From an uncultured Bacteroidales bacterium (GTDB lineage Bacteria; Bacteroidota; Bacteroidia; Bacteroidales; P3): a DNA stretch of 64,000 bases. The notes under the pieces are model-generated. The model saw nothing but the letters and a program-made list of their open reading frames with translations, was not told the origin of the DNA and did not search any database. The position numbers were made by a program, and so were the translations under genes. Shown here one piece after another: positions 28,571-39,286 of the stretch (positions are counted from its first letter, which is position 1; each line of letters opens with the position of its first letter). The stretch is from NCBI GenBank assembly GCA_947167075.1, contig CAMVGR010000002.1:124001-188000 (forward strand). The letters run 5' to 3'.

Positions 28571-28603
28571 TCGGATATCCTATCCACCCGCTACGTATCT
28601 GCA

Positions 28604-28653
28604 CCGTACTTCATCCGTACATGCACCGTACATGCACCGTAGATGAACCGTGA
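28604..28653 (+). repeat. 11-bp-period repeat, 50-bp copy (plus orientation)
   Basis: Four 11-bp units (CCGTACTTCAT, CCGTACATGCA twice, CCGTAGATGAA) end in CCGTGA, identical to the copies at 10761, 47438 and 63165. This is the only copy not placed behind an operon on its own strand; it lies between divergent units. Confidence 0.9.
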
Positions 28654-28868
28654 TTTTAACATTTGACCACCCAGAACGTACCTTTTTGTCACTTCGAAGG
28701 CATGAGTGCGAGCCGTCGATGCTGCACGGGAAGATGAGCCTATGGTAGCCCAAGCGGAGGAGGGAGCACCGATTTTAGGCTATCTTGGTAGCCTTGAAGT
28801 GCGTGTTAGTCTGGATTTTAACATTTCGATAAAAATAGTTAAAATCCTCTAGTGTCGATATTTTTTCG

Positions 28869-28877
28869 TATCTTTGC
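28869..28877 (+). promoter_or_regulatory. Likely -7 box for the giant protein cluster
   Basis: TATCTTTGC matches the sigma-ABfr -7 consensus. No clear TTTG is seen at the proper spacing upstream, so the -33 element is weak. The box is 121 bp before the first giant gene. Confidence 0.55.
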
Positions 28878-28997
28878 ATTCTAACCTGTGTGTTGATGTA
28901 TTGCCTATTGGGGTGGTACTCAACACGTTGGGATATAATGATGGTATAAGTAAATAGTCGCAATAATACAATTAAAAAAAGAAAAAAAGCTAATGCC

Positions 28998-31900
28998 ATG
29001 GGCATAATGCAAAAAAGCAACAGACTGAAAGGACTGACGAGACTACTACTGCTCCTCGGGTTCAGCATTGCCTCCATGTCGGCCGGTGCACAGACATCTG
29101 TCACCAGCCTCTCACAAATCACCTCGGCCTACGGCAACTATGTCTTGGCAGCCGACATCGACGCCTCGGGATTCGGCGGTTTTACTGATTTCACCACCTT
29201 CAGGGGAACCCTCGACGGAGGCTACCATACTATCAGCGGCCTCACCGTTCCGCTCTTCAACACCCTCAACGGGGCCACGGTGAAGAATCTGCGGCTCGAT
29301 AACGTTAACATCAACCGCACGGGCGCCGACGCCGACGCCGGCGCCGTGTGCGTCACCGCCACGGGCAACACCAAGGTGTACAACTGCGGCGTGCTGGCCA
29401 CGACGGCTTCCACGGTGCAGGGCACGCGCTACGTGGGCGGCCTGGTGGGCACCATCAGAAACTTTGCATATACGGGCAGTAACGTGCGCGTGGTGAACTG
29501 CTACAGCTACGCTACCGTTGTTGGCGGCACCTACGCCGCCGGCATCGTGGGCCGCAACCAGGGCACCGTCAGCGGCACCACGACGGTCGATGCCAACGGC
29601 GTGCGCATAGCCATGTGCATGATGTACGGCGACATGACTACCGGCACCAACCGCTCGCCCGTCTACGGCGGCAACCACACCGACAACGTGCAGAAGCTGA
29701 CGGAGTACAACTACTACCGCTCGCGCGCCAACCTCACCTACAAGGCCTACAACGACCAGTTGGCCATCGACAAGGACGCTTTCCTGACGCGCTTCCCCTT
29801 CTACCGCCACATCCTGAATACACACCGCGAGATGGCGGCCTACTTCCTCTTCGGTGCCCAGCCCACAGCGAAGCAGGTGGCCGAGATAGGCCACTGGGTG
29901 CTCAAGCCCGAGGTGGCCCCCTACCCCATCATCGAGCCGTGGCCGAGCGGTACGCACCGCACCACGCAGGACATCAAGAACAACCTGCCCGCCACCACGG
30001 CCGACTATGCCGGCAAGCTCATCGACAGCATGGGCACCGACGGCTACCTGACGGTGAACTACACCATTGGCGGCACCACAGGCAGCGTCAAGCTGCCCAT
30101 CACCGACATGGACACCGCGCGCTACGACTTCACGTGGGGCAAGGTGGTGCTGCCGTTCGCCAACGAGCTCTGGACGCAGAACGACTACAGCACGGTGGTC
30201 ACCGGCTGGAAGATTACCTCCGTCACCAAGGACGGCGCCGCCTACACCTCCTTCAACATCCCCGCCGACGAGCCTTATAACTTCACCGACCGCGACAATC
30301 CGCAGAAGGACATCTACGACGCCACCAACAACCCCTACATCTTCGCCCAGGGCGGCAACTACATTGTGCCCTACGGCGTGACGGCCATCAGCATCGAGGC
30401 CAACTTCGCCACAGCCTACTACCTGAGCGACGCCCGGTCGGACTTCGGCTACAACACCTCCTACGGCGGGCAGACCAACCTGGGCTGGACAGTGCCCAAC
30501 ACCTATCACGACCAGACAGTATACACCAACCTCAGCACCCTGGTGGGCGACCTGAACACCAGCACCAACCCCCACAGCCAGGCCATCGTGCTGGTGGGCA
30601 ACTACCACTATAACCAGAACGCCGTGGGCCAGACGCCGCTCAACACGGCCAAGGCCTGCACCATCATGAGCGTGGACGAGGACAAGAACCAGGAGCCCGA
30701 CTACGGCTGGTACTCCTACCACACCAAGGACCGCACGGAGATACCGCCCATACGCTTCGATTTTGTGCCCAACATTGGCATGGGTATGGCCGAGCGCGTC
30801 ACGGGCAGCACCCCCTATCCCACCATCGGCATCTGGCACGGCAAGGGATGGTTCGAATTGACCGAGACCTGCGTGAGCTTCATGAGCGAGTGCGAAATCA
30901 ACGACGGCGGCTTTACCAACAACGACAACGGCCACGGCAACAACCGCTGGATAGCCAACAGCGGCTACTTCATCCAGATTGTCCGTGCCCGCAGCGGCGA
31001 CGCCAACAAATTGAGCTACGAGCAGATTGGCGGCAACGCATACGTGGAGGAGCTCTACCCCGGCTCGCATACCGACAATGCGCGCAAAACCACCATCAGG
31101 CCTATCCTCGTCACCGGCGGCGAGATTGAGGAGTGCTACATGACCGGCTACCGCGCCGGGGCCACGGCTACCGGCAGCGACATCTGGTTCTGGGGCGCCG
31201 GAGGCAAGATGCACAAGTGGCTCGGCGCCTACATGGAGAACCCCACCACCAGTGGCGTCAACGTCACCGCCAAGGTGGACCACGCCGTCATAGGACGTTT
31301 CTTCGGCGGCGGCACCTCGCCCAGCGCCCGCATCACCGGCAACATCGACATTACGATGAACAACAGTCTGGTGGACTTCTACTGCGGCGGCCCTGAGTTC
31401 GGCGACATGGCCGCGGGCAAGACCGTCACCACCCACGCCACCAACACCACCTTCGGTGAATACTACGGCGCCGGCTTCGGCGGCACCTCCATCACCTACG
31501 TCCGCCATGGCGACAACCCCGGCGTCGACTTCGGCACCGACAAGGACTTCCCCATTGCCTTCGGGACAACCTACAAACGACTGACGAACAATAACACCTA
31601 CGGCATCGGCAGCTGCTACAAGTTCGAGTTCATCCTCTACTCCGGCGGCAGCGGCACGGGTGTGGCGCGTTCCTACACCGGCTATGCGGCCTTCGACCTG
31701 GCCACCACGGGCAACGTCACCAACGTGCTGAACGGCTGCACGGTGCAGCGCAACTACTATGGCGCCGGCTGCCAGGGCAAGGTGAACGGCACCGTGAGCT
31801 CCACGCTGACAGGCTGCACCTTCATGGGCAGCGTCTTCGGCGGCGGCTACAAGGCGGCCTCCAACGAGGTGCCGGTCTACCCCAGCACCGAGCCCACCAA

Positions 31901-34088
31901 ATCCCGCTACACCAAAGAGACGGGCCTCTTCAGCGACTTCGGCACCGTAGAGCCCGAGACCTTCACGTGGCAGCACAGCGGCACCACGGGCTCCGACGAC
32001 GCCAACAAGATACTCTACACCACCACCGACATGAGCACCCTGGGCACCGTCACCGGTGCCATCAGCCTCACCCTCGACGGCGGCACGGTGGCGCAGAGCG
32101 TCTACGGCACCGGCAACGAGAGTCCGGCCAACGGCGGCGTCACCACCCTCGTGAAGGGTGGCACCGTGGTGGGCGGCGATGTCTTCGGCGGCGGCAACCT
32201 GGCACAGACCACAGGCAACGCCCTGCTGACCGTGGAGAACGGCAAAGCCGGCAACCTCTTCGGCGGCGGCAACGCGGCAGGCATCGACGGCACGGCGACG
32301 GTCAACATGGAGGGCGGCCAGGTGCGCACGGCCATCTACGGCGGATGCAACAGCAGCGGTGCGGTGAGCGGCGTGGTGAATGTCAACGTCCTGGGCGGCA
32401 CCCTGGGCACTGACGCCGACCACCCCATCAACATACACGGCGGAGGCTACGGCGAAGCCACCTCGACAGGCAACAACGTGACCGTCAACATAGGACAGGA
32501 GAGCGCCAGCGCCGCCTATCCCACCATCTGGGGCGACGTCTACGGCGGCTCGGCCAAGGGCAATGTCAACGCCTCGACCGCCAACACCACCACGGTGAAC
32601 ATCAACAACGCGGTGCTGCACGGCAGCGTCTATGGCGGCGGCCTGGGGGCCAAGACCGCCAGCGGCGACTACGATGCCGGCACCTACACCGTTAGCGACA
32701 GCATACCCGCCCTGGTGCGCGGCAACTCGGTGGTCAACATAGGCACCTCGACGCAGGAAAGCAACAACATACAGATCAGCGGCAGCGTCTTCGGCGGCAA
32801 CAACCTCTGCGGGTCGGCGCTGGGCTTCACCACGGTGCACATCTGGAAGACCGCCCACACGGCGGCCAACACAGCCCCCGTGCAGAGCGGCAGCCCCGAG
32901 GTGGGCACCACGGAGAGCCTGCTCACCCTGGGCACCGACGCCGAGAACTTCGCCCTGCAGGCCGTCTACGGCGGGGGCAACCTGGCGCACTACAACCCGG
33001 CCAACGCCCTCTACGGCGGCGAGGCCGGCAAGCGGGCTTTCGTGCACGTGCATGGATGCGACAACACCATACGCCACCTCTACGGCGGCGGCAACGCAGC
33101 CGACACCCCGGCGGACAGCGTCATCATCGAGGGGGGCCGCTTCTTCAGGATCTTCGGCGGCGGCAACGGCGAGCGCGCCGACCTGCCCGGAGCCAACGTG
33201 ACGGAGGGCAACGCCTACACGCTCGTCAACGGCGGCGTGTACAACGCCGTCTTCGGCGGCTCGAACACCAAGGGCACCATAGCCAAAGACATGAAGCTCA
33301 ACATAGTGCCCGATGGCGGCTGCGGTCTGGAACTCATCGGCAACCTCTACGGCGGCGGCAACCTGGCGCCGAGCAAGGGAGGCAGCCTCACGGTGGAGTG
33401 CGGCGACATCGTGCTGGGCAACGTCTACGGCGGTGCCAACGCGGCCTATGTGGACGGCGACGTGACGCTGACCATAAAAGGCGGCAGCAACATAGACTAC
33501 GTCTTCGGCGGCAGCCGGAGCGTGGCGGCAGAGAACCATGTGGGCGGCTACGCCATCAACGGCAACGTGACCCTCATCCTCAAGGGAGGCACCATAGCCA
33601 ACGCCTTCGGCGGCAGCGACACCAAGGGCAACATCAAAGGAGATGTCCGCGTGCTGGTGGACGATGCCGAGGATGCCGGATGCCCGCTTAAGGTGGACAA
33701 TGTCTACGGCGGCGGCAAGGACGCCGCCTACGCGCCAGAGGAAGCCACGGCAGCCACGCCGGCAGTGGATGTGGTCAACGGCACGGTGAACAACGCCGTC
33801 TTCGGCGGCGGGCTTGGAGCCGGAGCCACGGTGACAGCCAACCCCACGGTGAACATAGGCGGCACGGGTGCCAACCGCGCCGTGGTGGGCGGCAGACTCA
33901 TTGACGACAGCGCCGACGGCAAAGGCGACGTCTTCGGCGGAGGCTCGCAAGCTGACGTACTCAAGGACGGCGACAACACTGGCAACACCCGCGTCATCCT
34001 CACTGGCGATGCCACTGTGATGGGCAACGTCTACGGCGGTGGCAACCAGGCCAACGTGGAAGGCAACTCGAACGTTAAATTGGAATAA
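28998..34088 (+). CDS. Giant secreted Gly-triad repeat protein 1, 1696 residues
   Basis: The first of three tandem giant genes. The signal peptide is at residues 1-32 (LTRLLLLLGFSIASMSAGAQ). About 140-200 has a GLUG-like segment (VGGLVGTIRN, AAGIVGRNQGTV). About 610-1030 is a mixed beta-rich region, and from about 1030 to the end the protein consists of VYGGGN/VFGGGN units about 20-30 residues long. The last ~430 residues (from about 1250) are similar in order and sequence to the ends of the next two proteins. No T9SS sorting domain was found; it ends ANVEGNSNVKLE. Codons are strongly C/G-ending, much more so than in the minus-strand adhesin. Function unknown; a surface or matrix role is inferred. 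Confidence 0.85.
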   Translation: MGIMQKSNRLKGLTRLLLLLGFSIASMSAGAQTSVTSLSQITSAYGNYVLAADIDASGFGGFTDFTTFRGTLDGGYHTISGLTVPLFNTLNGATVKNLRLDNVNINRTGADADAGAVCVTATGNTKVYNCGVLATTASTVQGTRYVGGLVGTIRNFAYTGSNVRVVNCYSYATVVGGTYAAGIVGRNQGTVSGTTTVDANGVRIAMCMMYGDMTTGTNRSPVYGGNHTDNVQKLTEYNYYRSRANLTYKAYNDQLAIDKDAFLTRFPFYRHILNTHREMAAYFLFGAQPTAKQVAEIGHWVLKPEVAPYPIIEPWPSGTHRTTQDIKNNLPATTADYAGKLIDSMGTDGYLTVNYTIGGTTGSVKLPITDMDTARYDFTWGKVVLPFANELWTQNDYSTVVTGWKITSVTKDGAAYTSFNIPADEPYNFTDRDNPQKDIYDATNNPYIFAQGGNYIVPYGVTAISIEANFATAYYLSDARSDFGYNTSYGGQTNLGWTVPNTYHDQTVYTNLSTLVGDLNTSTNPHSQAIVLVGNYHYNQNAVGQTPLNTAKACTIMSVDEDKNQEPDYGWYSYHTKDRTEIPPIRFDFVPNIGMGMAERVTGSTPYPTIGIWHGKGWFELTETCVSFMSECEINDGGFTNNDNGHGNNRWIANSGYFIQIVRARSGDANKLSYEQIGGNAYVEELYPGSHTDNARKTTIRPILVTGGEIEECYMTGYRAGATATGSDIWFWGAGGKMHKWLGAYMENPTTSGVNVTAKVDHAVIGRFFGGGTSPSARITGNIDITMNNSLVDFYCGGPEFGDMAAGKTVTTHATNTTFGEYYGAGFGGTSITYVRHGDNPGVDFGTDKDFPIAFGTTYKRLTNNNTYGIGSCYKFEFILYSGGSGTGVARSYTGYAAFDLATTGNVTNVLNGCTVQRNYYGAGCQGKVNGTVSSTLTGCTFMGSVFGGGYKAASNEVPVYPSTEPTKSRYTKETGLFSDFGTVEPETFTWQHSGTTGSDDANKILYTTTDMSTLGTVTGAISLTLDGGTVAQSVYGTGNESPANGGVTTLVKGGTVVGGDVFGGGNLAQTTGNALLTVENGKAGNLFGGGNAAGIDGTATVNMEGGQVRTAIYGGCNSSGAVSGVVNVNVLGGTLGTDADHPINIHGGGYGEATSTGNNVTVNIGQESASAAYPTIWGDVYGGSAKGNVNASTANTTTVNINNAVLHGSVYGGGLGAKTASGDYDAGTYTVSDSIPALVRGNSVVNIGTSTQESNNIQISGSVFGGNNLCGSALGFTTVHIWKTAHTAANTAPVQSGSPEVGTTESLLTLGTDAENFALQAVYGGGNLAHYNPANALYGGEAGKRAFVHVHGCDNTIRHLYGGGNAADTPADSVIIEGGRFFRIFGGGNGERADLPGANVTEGNAYTLVNGGVYNAVFGGSNTKGTIAKDMKLNIVPDGGCGLELIGNLYGGGNLAPSKGGSLTVECGDIVLGNVYGGANAAYVDGDVTLTIKGGSNIDYVFGGSRSVAAENHVGGYAINGNVTLILKGGTIANAFGGSDTKGNIKGDVRVLVDDAEDAGCPLKVDNVYGGGKDAAYAPEEATAATPAVDVVNGTVNNAVFGGGLGAGATVTANPTVNIGGTGANRAVVGGRLIDDSADGKGDVFGGGSQADVLKDGDNTGNTRVILTGDATVMGNVYGGGNQANVEGNSNVKLE

Positions 34089-34140
34089 ATAACATTATAT
34101 ATAATTAGGTCTTCTCTCATCTCACTAAAAAGACAGAAAA

Positions 34141-37100
34141 ATGATTGCTAATAATCATAATCGGACAATCAGAATCAGCCTACTAAGGAATACAGGACGA
34201 AGCATGCTTCTTTTGACTGCCCTGCTGGCGGCCTCGCTGCCGGCACAGGCACAGCAAGTTATCATGTCGGGTGACTATTTTTTGACGCATAGTGCTGATG
34301 GATATACACTTAATGCCGCAGCCACCACGGAGTTTAACCCCAATACCTGTATCTGGTATGTGTATGACCGTAGAATCCGGACGGCCAATAGTAGTGGAAC
34401 GGCTTATGAAGGTAGCTCCTATTTGCAGCGAGACAATTTCTCATTGGGTGGTTCTTCCAGATGGGGGCAGGCTTCAAATGGCAATACGGTGTATTATAAC
34501 AACTATTATAACAACTATTACCTCCGCCTAAACGGAACAACGTGGCAGGTGAACAACAACAACAGCAACAACGGATACGTCTATAATGTCACGCGGACTA
34601 CCCCAGCCCAGAATATCGCCACCACCTATGATCTGACGGCACCGACCATCACTCCGGCAACGGTTGGCCTATACAACGGCGAGAACGCCGCGTTCTCCGC
34701 AGCCTCCACCGTCGCTACCGTCACTGCCACTACTCCGGCTCACACCAAGTATGCGTTTAACGAGCGAGAGTATTTCGAATACGATGGTGCCGTCTACACA
34801 TCTACAGATGACTTTTCTACCTCGGTGGCCACCGATCCTACCTCTAGCGGCATCACCTATAGTTGGGCGCTTAGCAGCACCACATATGCCACTGTCAATG
34901 GCTCCGGTGTGGTCACCGTCAATTCAGCTCCGGCCAACGACCAGACTGTTACGCTGACTTGCACTGCAAGGCATACTGCCAGTGGCACCACCAAGACCAG
35001 CACCGTCAGCATCACCATCTATGCCGAGACTGCTACGCCCGAAATCTCACTTTTCCGTGGCGAGCAGGCACAGATCACATGTGCATCGGCAGGTGCCACC
35101 ATCTACTACACCACCGACGGCACCACACCGACGGCAAGCAGCACAGTGTATGCTGGCCCCTTCGACCTCACCTCGCTGACCACCACGGTGAAAGCCCTCG
35201 CTATACGCAATGGCCATAGCTCCAGTGTGGCCTCTGAAGTGCTGACCAGAACGGCAGTAAGCCCCGACATAGCCATCAGCAGTACTGGCGAAGTAACCAT
35301 TACTTGTGCCACCGAGGGTGCCACCATCTACTACACCACCGACGGCAGCACACCCACGACGAGTAGCTCCACCTACAGTGCCCCCTTCAATGTTGCTAAC
35401 ATGGACACAGTTAAGGCTATCGCCGTTATGAGTGGCTACGCCAACTCCGAAGTGTCTAGCCAGCTGTATGTCACCACCGGCATTAGCGGCACCACCCTTG
35501 TTATCGACGACCGCGAGGATCATAATTGGACCTACTATAGCAGCAAGCCCGACGTCGACTATCCCGACCAGCTACGCTCGCCGAATCCGCGCAATGTGAA
35601 AATCACCTATAGCGGCAGTAGTTTCGGTGGCTCGGCTGCAGCTGTTTCGGCTACTGAAAATATCACAGAGTTAGTCTACTACAAGACTATCGAGCAGAAG
35701 GCCTGGGGCGAAAGCGAGGGACGTTGGCTGACGGGCGACTATGCCTACCGCGTTATTCCCAACCCCTTCCAAAAGCGTCCCAAGGTGGGTGGCACCTACT
35801 ACGGCTTCGCAGGATGGAAGATCGTCAGTGGTGGCAAATACATCAATGGGCACGCCGACGGCGACGTGCTGGATTTGGACGAGAAGATCAACTTTGTGGG
35901 CTTGCCTGCCGGCAATAATGGCAATGGCGCTGTGAAGTTTGAGGCCACATGGACAGCGGCCAACACGGTGTCTGTCGACGGCAACATCACTGGCGATGCC
36001 GGCCTTCCCGCTGGCGGCACCTACGAGACTAACTTTATCGTGGTGAGCGGCAACGACCGCACGGTCACGGGGCTGACCCGCGCCGCCACAGTCATGGGTT
36101 GCAACCCTGACGGCACGGGAGCTACTAATGCAAGCCTCAGCACCGTCACAGGCAACGCCAACGACCTGAAGATAGAAAACATCAACCTTGGCACCGGCGG
36201 CAGCGACTTCACTATCGGTACCGCCTGGCTCATCGTAGGCCGCGGATGCACAGGCAATGTGCGCCGCGTGCTGGGCAGTACAAACAACTATCAGTTCAAG
36301 CTCCGACTGGAAAGTGGATTGTATAACTTTGTCAATCCCATGGGTGGAGGCGCAAGAAACGCCAACGCTTGGGGGCGCATCATCTTCGGATGCGACTACG
36401 ACCGTGCCACCAACGACGGCCTGACGAGTAACGACCAGTATGCCGACAACTCCACCCACCGCAAACTGCGCGTCATCAACTACGTCTCGTTCAACGGTAG
36501 CGGTGCCGATAAAGCTAGCAACGACAGCCGCGATGAGTGGATGGATATCACCATTAAGAGCGGCTACTATGGCTATTCAGCCGACTATAACCTATTTTCC
36601 ACCACGGCTGCTGACAATGCCGACGGCTTCGGACAGGGCATCGGTGGCAATACCGACCATGCCGTCACCTACACTGCCCCCGACATCAACGGCACCAACC
36701 GCACCTACACCAACCTTGATGCTGACCCGAATAACAGCACCTACCGCTGGCAGAGGCTCATGTCGTTCTATTGCGGACGCACACGTGGTGGCAACTACGG
36801 CGGCATAAACCGCGTGCTGGTGGAGGGTGGCGAGCTGAACAGCATCAACGGCGGCGGCTACCGCAACACTGGTGCGGGCTTCGGCATATGCTACCACTTC
36901 CGTATGAAGGGCGGCTGGGTGAAAGGAGCCATCTACGGCACTGCTTCCTCCTCCATGACCAACGCCACCACCAAGCAGGTCATCACCGGCGGCGAGATCA
37001 ACGGCTGGGTGGCCGGCGCCTGCAATGGCACCGATGTTATCAATGACGATGGGCGCAACGAGGGTGACACCTACATCTATCTGGGTGGCAACGCAGAACT

Positions 37101-39180
37101 GAGGTCGCACCGCAGGGACGGCGTGTACAACAACGCATGGGGTCTGGTGGGCGGTGTCGAGGGCGGCAACATTTTCGCCTCCGGACGCGGTACCCCTGCT
37201 ACATCGTCGCAAACAAGCCGTAACTACTGCGGTTCGTCATACAAGACTTATGCAGTGGTGGCCGACAACGGAGTGGTGGAACAGGGTGTCTACGGCGGTG
37301 GCTATATCGGCTTGGCGCAGAACAGCCACATCTACATTACCGGCGGCACGACGGGCAAAGTCTTCGGTGGCGCCAGTACCCCCACCTCTACCAATAGCAA
37401 ATGGATGACCCAGAACACCGACATCCGCCAGTACGGTGGCACGGTGAGGGAAGGCATCTACGGTGGCCACTACCAGGGCACCGGCGATGCCGGCAAGATA
37501 CATCAGACCGTGTCGGTGGCTATCTACGGCGGCCAGGTGGGTTCAGCCGATGCCGAAGGGCAGCGTGCCAACATCCATGGTGGCGGCTTCGGTGCCGGCA
37601 CCTCGGTTGGCGGTGATGTAAGCGTCACGTTAGGTAAGTGCGACACCATCGCTGGTGCTACGGTCTATGGCGATGTCTACGGTGGATCGGCCCTGGGTTC
37701 GGTAAACGCTAGTAGTTCGAACAACACTATAGTGTCACTCCGTAAGGGCATCATCTATGGTGGACTCTATGGCGGAGGCTTGGGCGACTCTGTCAGTCTT
37801 GGGGCTGGACACAGCAATGTGGCGGCAGTTGTCAACGGCCGCGTTCAGGTGGTAGTGACAGGCGGTAGCGTGAAATGTTCACTGCTCGACCCCAAGGGCG
37901 AGGCCGGCTCGGGAAGCGTGTTCGGCTGCAACAACATCAACGGCACCCCCAAGAGCACCGTCAACGTCGACATCTACCACACCGACATGCCTGCCAACTC
38001 TGAGGAATACGCCCTCTATGCTGTCTACGGTGGCGGAAACAAAGCAAGCTATACGGGCACCCCAAAGGTGACCATACACGGGTGCAGCAACAGCATCGAA
38101 TACGTCTACGGCGGTGGCAATGCAGCTGATGTGTCAGGCACTAATGTCACTATTTGGGGCGGCAACATAGGCAACGCCTACGGCGGTGGTAATGGCTTTA
38201 GTGCCGCCAATCCGCCCAACCACGACAACCCTGCTGGCGAGCACTATAATCCGGGTGCCAAAATCAAATCGGACGGTACCCACCTCACTATCCACGGAGG
38301 TACGATCACAAGTGTCTATGGTGGAAGCAACCAGTATGGCACCATTAATGGCGGCATCAATGTGTTGGTGTCCGAAGCCACCGAGTCGGGCACTGACGAC
38401 TGCGGCAGAGCCTACACGTCGTGCCCCACCACCAACATCACTGAACTCTATGGCGGTGGCAACGAAGCTTTGGCCCAAGCCAGCGACGACAGTTGGATAT
38501 CGCCCACGGTCACCGTGAGCTCCTGTGACGCCGAAATAGAAAATCTCTTCGGCGGAGCCAAGAAAGCCAACCATGGTGCTAATATCAATCTTGAGGTCAC
38601 GAACGGTAAATTCCACAACGTCTTCGGTGGCAACAACATCGACGGCATCATCTCTGGCAACATCACCCTTACCATCAAAGGCGGCACCATGACCAACGTC
38701 TTCGGAGGTAACAACCAGGGTGGCAATGTCCTAGGTACTATCACAATCGTGGTGGATTCCACCGGAAACGCATGTCCGCTGAAGGTGGACAACGTTTATG
38801 GTGGTGGCAACATGGCAGTCTATACACCTACCGACCCCACCGGCAACACCCCCGAAGTGAATGTCCTCAACGGCACAGTACGCAATGCTGTCTATGGTGG
38901 AGGCTTGGGTGATGCGGCGGCTGTAACGGCCAACCCCACAGTGACCATTGGTGGCACTGGAACCAAACAAGCCATCGTGGGCGGAAGACTGATTGACGAT
39001 AGCGCTGACGGTGAGGGCAACGTCTACGGCGGCGGTTCGCAAGCCGACGTACTTAAGGGTGGTGACAATACAGGCAATACTCATGTCATCCTCACCGGCA
39101 AAGCCACTGTGAAAGGCAACGTCTACGGAGGTGGCAACCAAGCAAATGTGGAAGGCAACACCAAAGTGGAAATGAAATAG
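34141..39180 (+). CDS. Giant secreted Gly-triad repeat protein 2, 1679 residues, with chitobiase-C-like domains
   Basis: The second tandem giant gene, 52 bp after the first. The signal peptide is at residues 1-37 (MLLLTALLAASLPAQAQ). Two segments at about 300-370 and 376-446 carry ATIYYTTDGTTPT and ATIYYTTDGSTPT, typical of the chitobiase/beta-hexosaminidase C-terminal domain. A less repetitive beta-rich part follows (450-1050), then Gly-triad repeats (VYGGGN, VFGGNN) to the end. The last ~420 residues align with the ends of proteins 1 and 3; the final 130 are especially close to protein 1 (e.g. VVGGRLIDDSADG vs IVGGRLIDDSADG, GGGNQANVEGN). It ends VEGNTKVEMK without a sorting domain. Third-position GC is lower than in its neighbours near the N-terminus. 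Confidence 0.85.
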   Translation: MIANNHNRTIRISLLRNTGRSMLLLTALLAASLPAQAQQVIMSGDYFLTHSADGYTLNAAATTEFNPNTCIWYVYDRRIRTANSSGTAYEGSSYLQRDNFSLGGSSRWGQASNGNTVYYNNYYNNYYLRLNGTTWQVNNNNSNNGYVYNVTRTTPAQNIATTYDLTAPTITPATVGLYNGENAAFSAASTVATVTATTPAHTKYAFNEREYFEYDGAVYTSTDDFSTSVATDPTSSGITYSWALSSTTYATVNGSGVVTVNSAPANDQTVTLTCTARHTASGTTKTSTVSITIYAETATPEISLFRGEQAQITCASAGATIYYTTDGTTPTASSTVYAGPFDLTSLTTTVKALAIRNGHSSSVASEVLTRTAVSPDIAISSTGEVTITCATEGATIYYTTDGSTPTTSSSTYSAPFNVANMDTVKAIAVMSGYANSEVSSQLYVTTGISGTTLVIDDREDHNWTYYSSKPDVDYPDQLRSPNPRNVKITYSGSSFGGSAAAVSATENITELVYYKTIEQKAWGESEGRWLTGDYAYRVIPNPFQKRPKVGGTYYGFAGWKIVSGGKYINGHADGDVLDLDEKINFVGLPAGNNGNGAVKFEATWTAANTVSVDGNITGDAGLPAGGTYETNFIVVSGNDRTVTGLTRAATVMGCNPDGTGATNASLSTVTGNANDLKIENINLGTGGSDFTIGTAWLIVGRGCTGNVRRVLGSTNNYQFKLRLESGLYNFVNPMGGGARNANAWGRIIFGCDYDRATNDGLTSNDQYADNSTHRKLRVINYVSFNGSGADKASNDSRDEWMDITIKSGYYGYSADYNLFSTTAADNADGFGQGIGGNTDHAVTYTAPDINGTNRTYTNLDADPNNSTYRWQRLMSFYCGRTRGGNYGGINRVLVEGGELNSINGGGYRNTGAGFGICYHFRMKGGWVKGAIYGTASSSMTNATTKQVITGGEINGWVAGACNGTDVINDDGRNEGDTYIYLGGNAELRSHRRDGVYNNAWGLVGGVEGGNIFASGRGTPATSSQTSRNYCGSSYKTYAVVADNGVVEQGVYGGGYIGLAQNSHIYITGGTTGKVFGGASTPTSTNSKWMTQNTDIRQYGGTVREGIYGGHYQGTGDAGKIHQTVSVAIYGGQVGSADAEGQRANIHGGGFGAGTSVGGDVSVTLGKCDTIAGATVYGDVYGGSALGSVNASSSNNTIVSLRKGIIYGGLYGGGLGDSVSLGAGHSNVAAVVNGRVQVVVTGGSVKCSLLDPKGEAGSGSVFGCNNINGTPKSTVNVDIYHTDMPANSEEYALYAVYGGGNKASYTGTPKVTIHGCSNSIEYVYGGGNAADVSGTNVTIWGGNIGNAYGGGNGFSAANPPNHDNPAGEHYNPGAKIKSDGTHLTIHGGTITSVYGGSNQYGTINGGINVLVSEATESGTDDCGRAYTSCPTTNITELYGGGNEALAQASDDSWISPTVTVSSCDAEIENLFGGAKKANHGANINLEVTNGKFHNVFGGNNIDGIISGNITLTIKGGTMTNVFGGNNQGGNVLGTITIVVDSTGNACPLKVDNVYGGGNMAVYTPTDPTGNTPEVNVLNGTVRNAVYGGGLGDAAAVTANPTVTIGGTGTKQAIVGGRLIDDSADGEGNVYGGGSQADVLKGGDNTGNTHVILTGKATVKGNVYGGGNQANVEGNTKVEMK

Positions 39181-39286
39181 AGTGGATACTAAAAAAGTGT
39201 TAATTGAGATTTAAATAAAAATAAATATATATATAGTCACGTTATCATATCATTGCAACATTTCTGCAACGCAAAATAAAGGAAAA

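Larger units (their letters stand above)
28318..28997. other. 680-bp divergent intergenic region between tnaA and the giant protein cluster
   Basis: From left to right it contains the tnaA leader with two hairpins and a 26-codon upstream ORF, the tnaA promoter, one 50-bp copy of the 11-bp-period repeat (28604-28653), about 150 bp bounded by a 13-bp direct repeat (GATTTTAACATTT at 28652-28664 and 28814-28826), and a -7 box for the plus-strand cluster (28869-28877). Nothing in 28665-28813 could be identified. Confidence 0.7.

Noticed and set aside
29112-33950. 1612-codon open frame on the minus strand opposite giant protein 1
   Set aside because: It is the mirror of a highly repetitive, C/G-ending coding sequence; it is rich in Ala/Val/His without any signal, domain or sensible start. 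The plus-strand frame has a signal peptide and conserved repeats.
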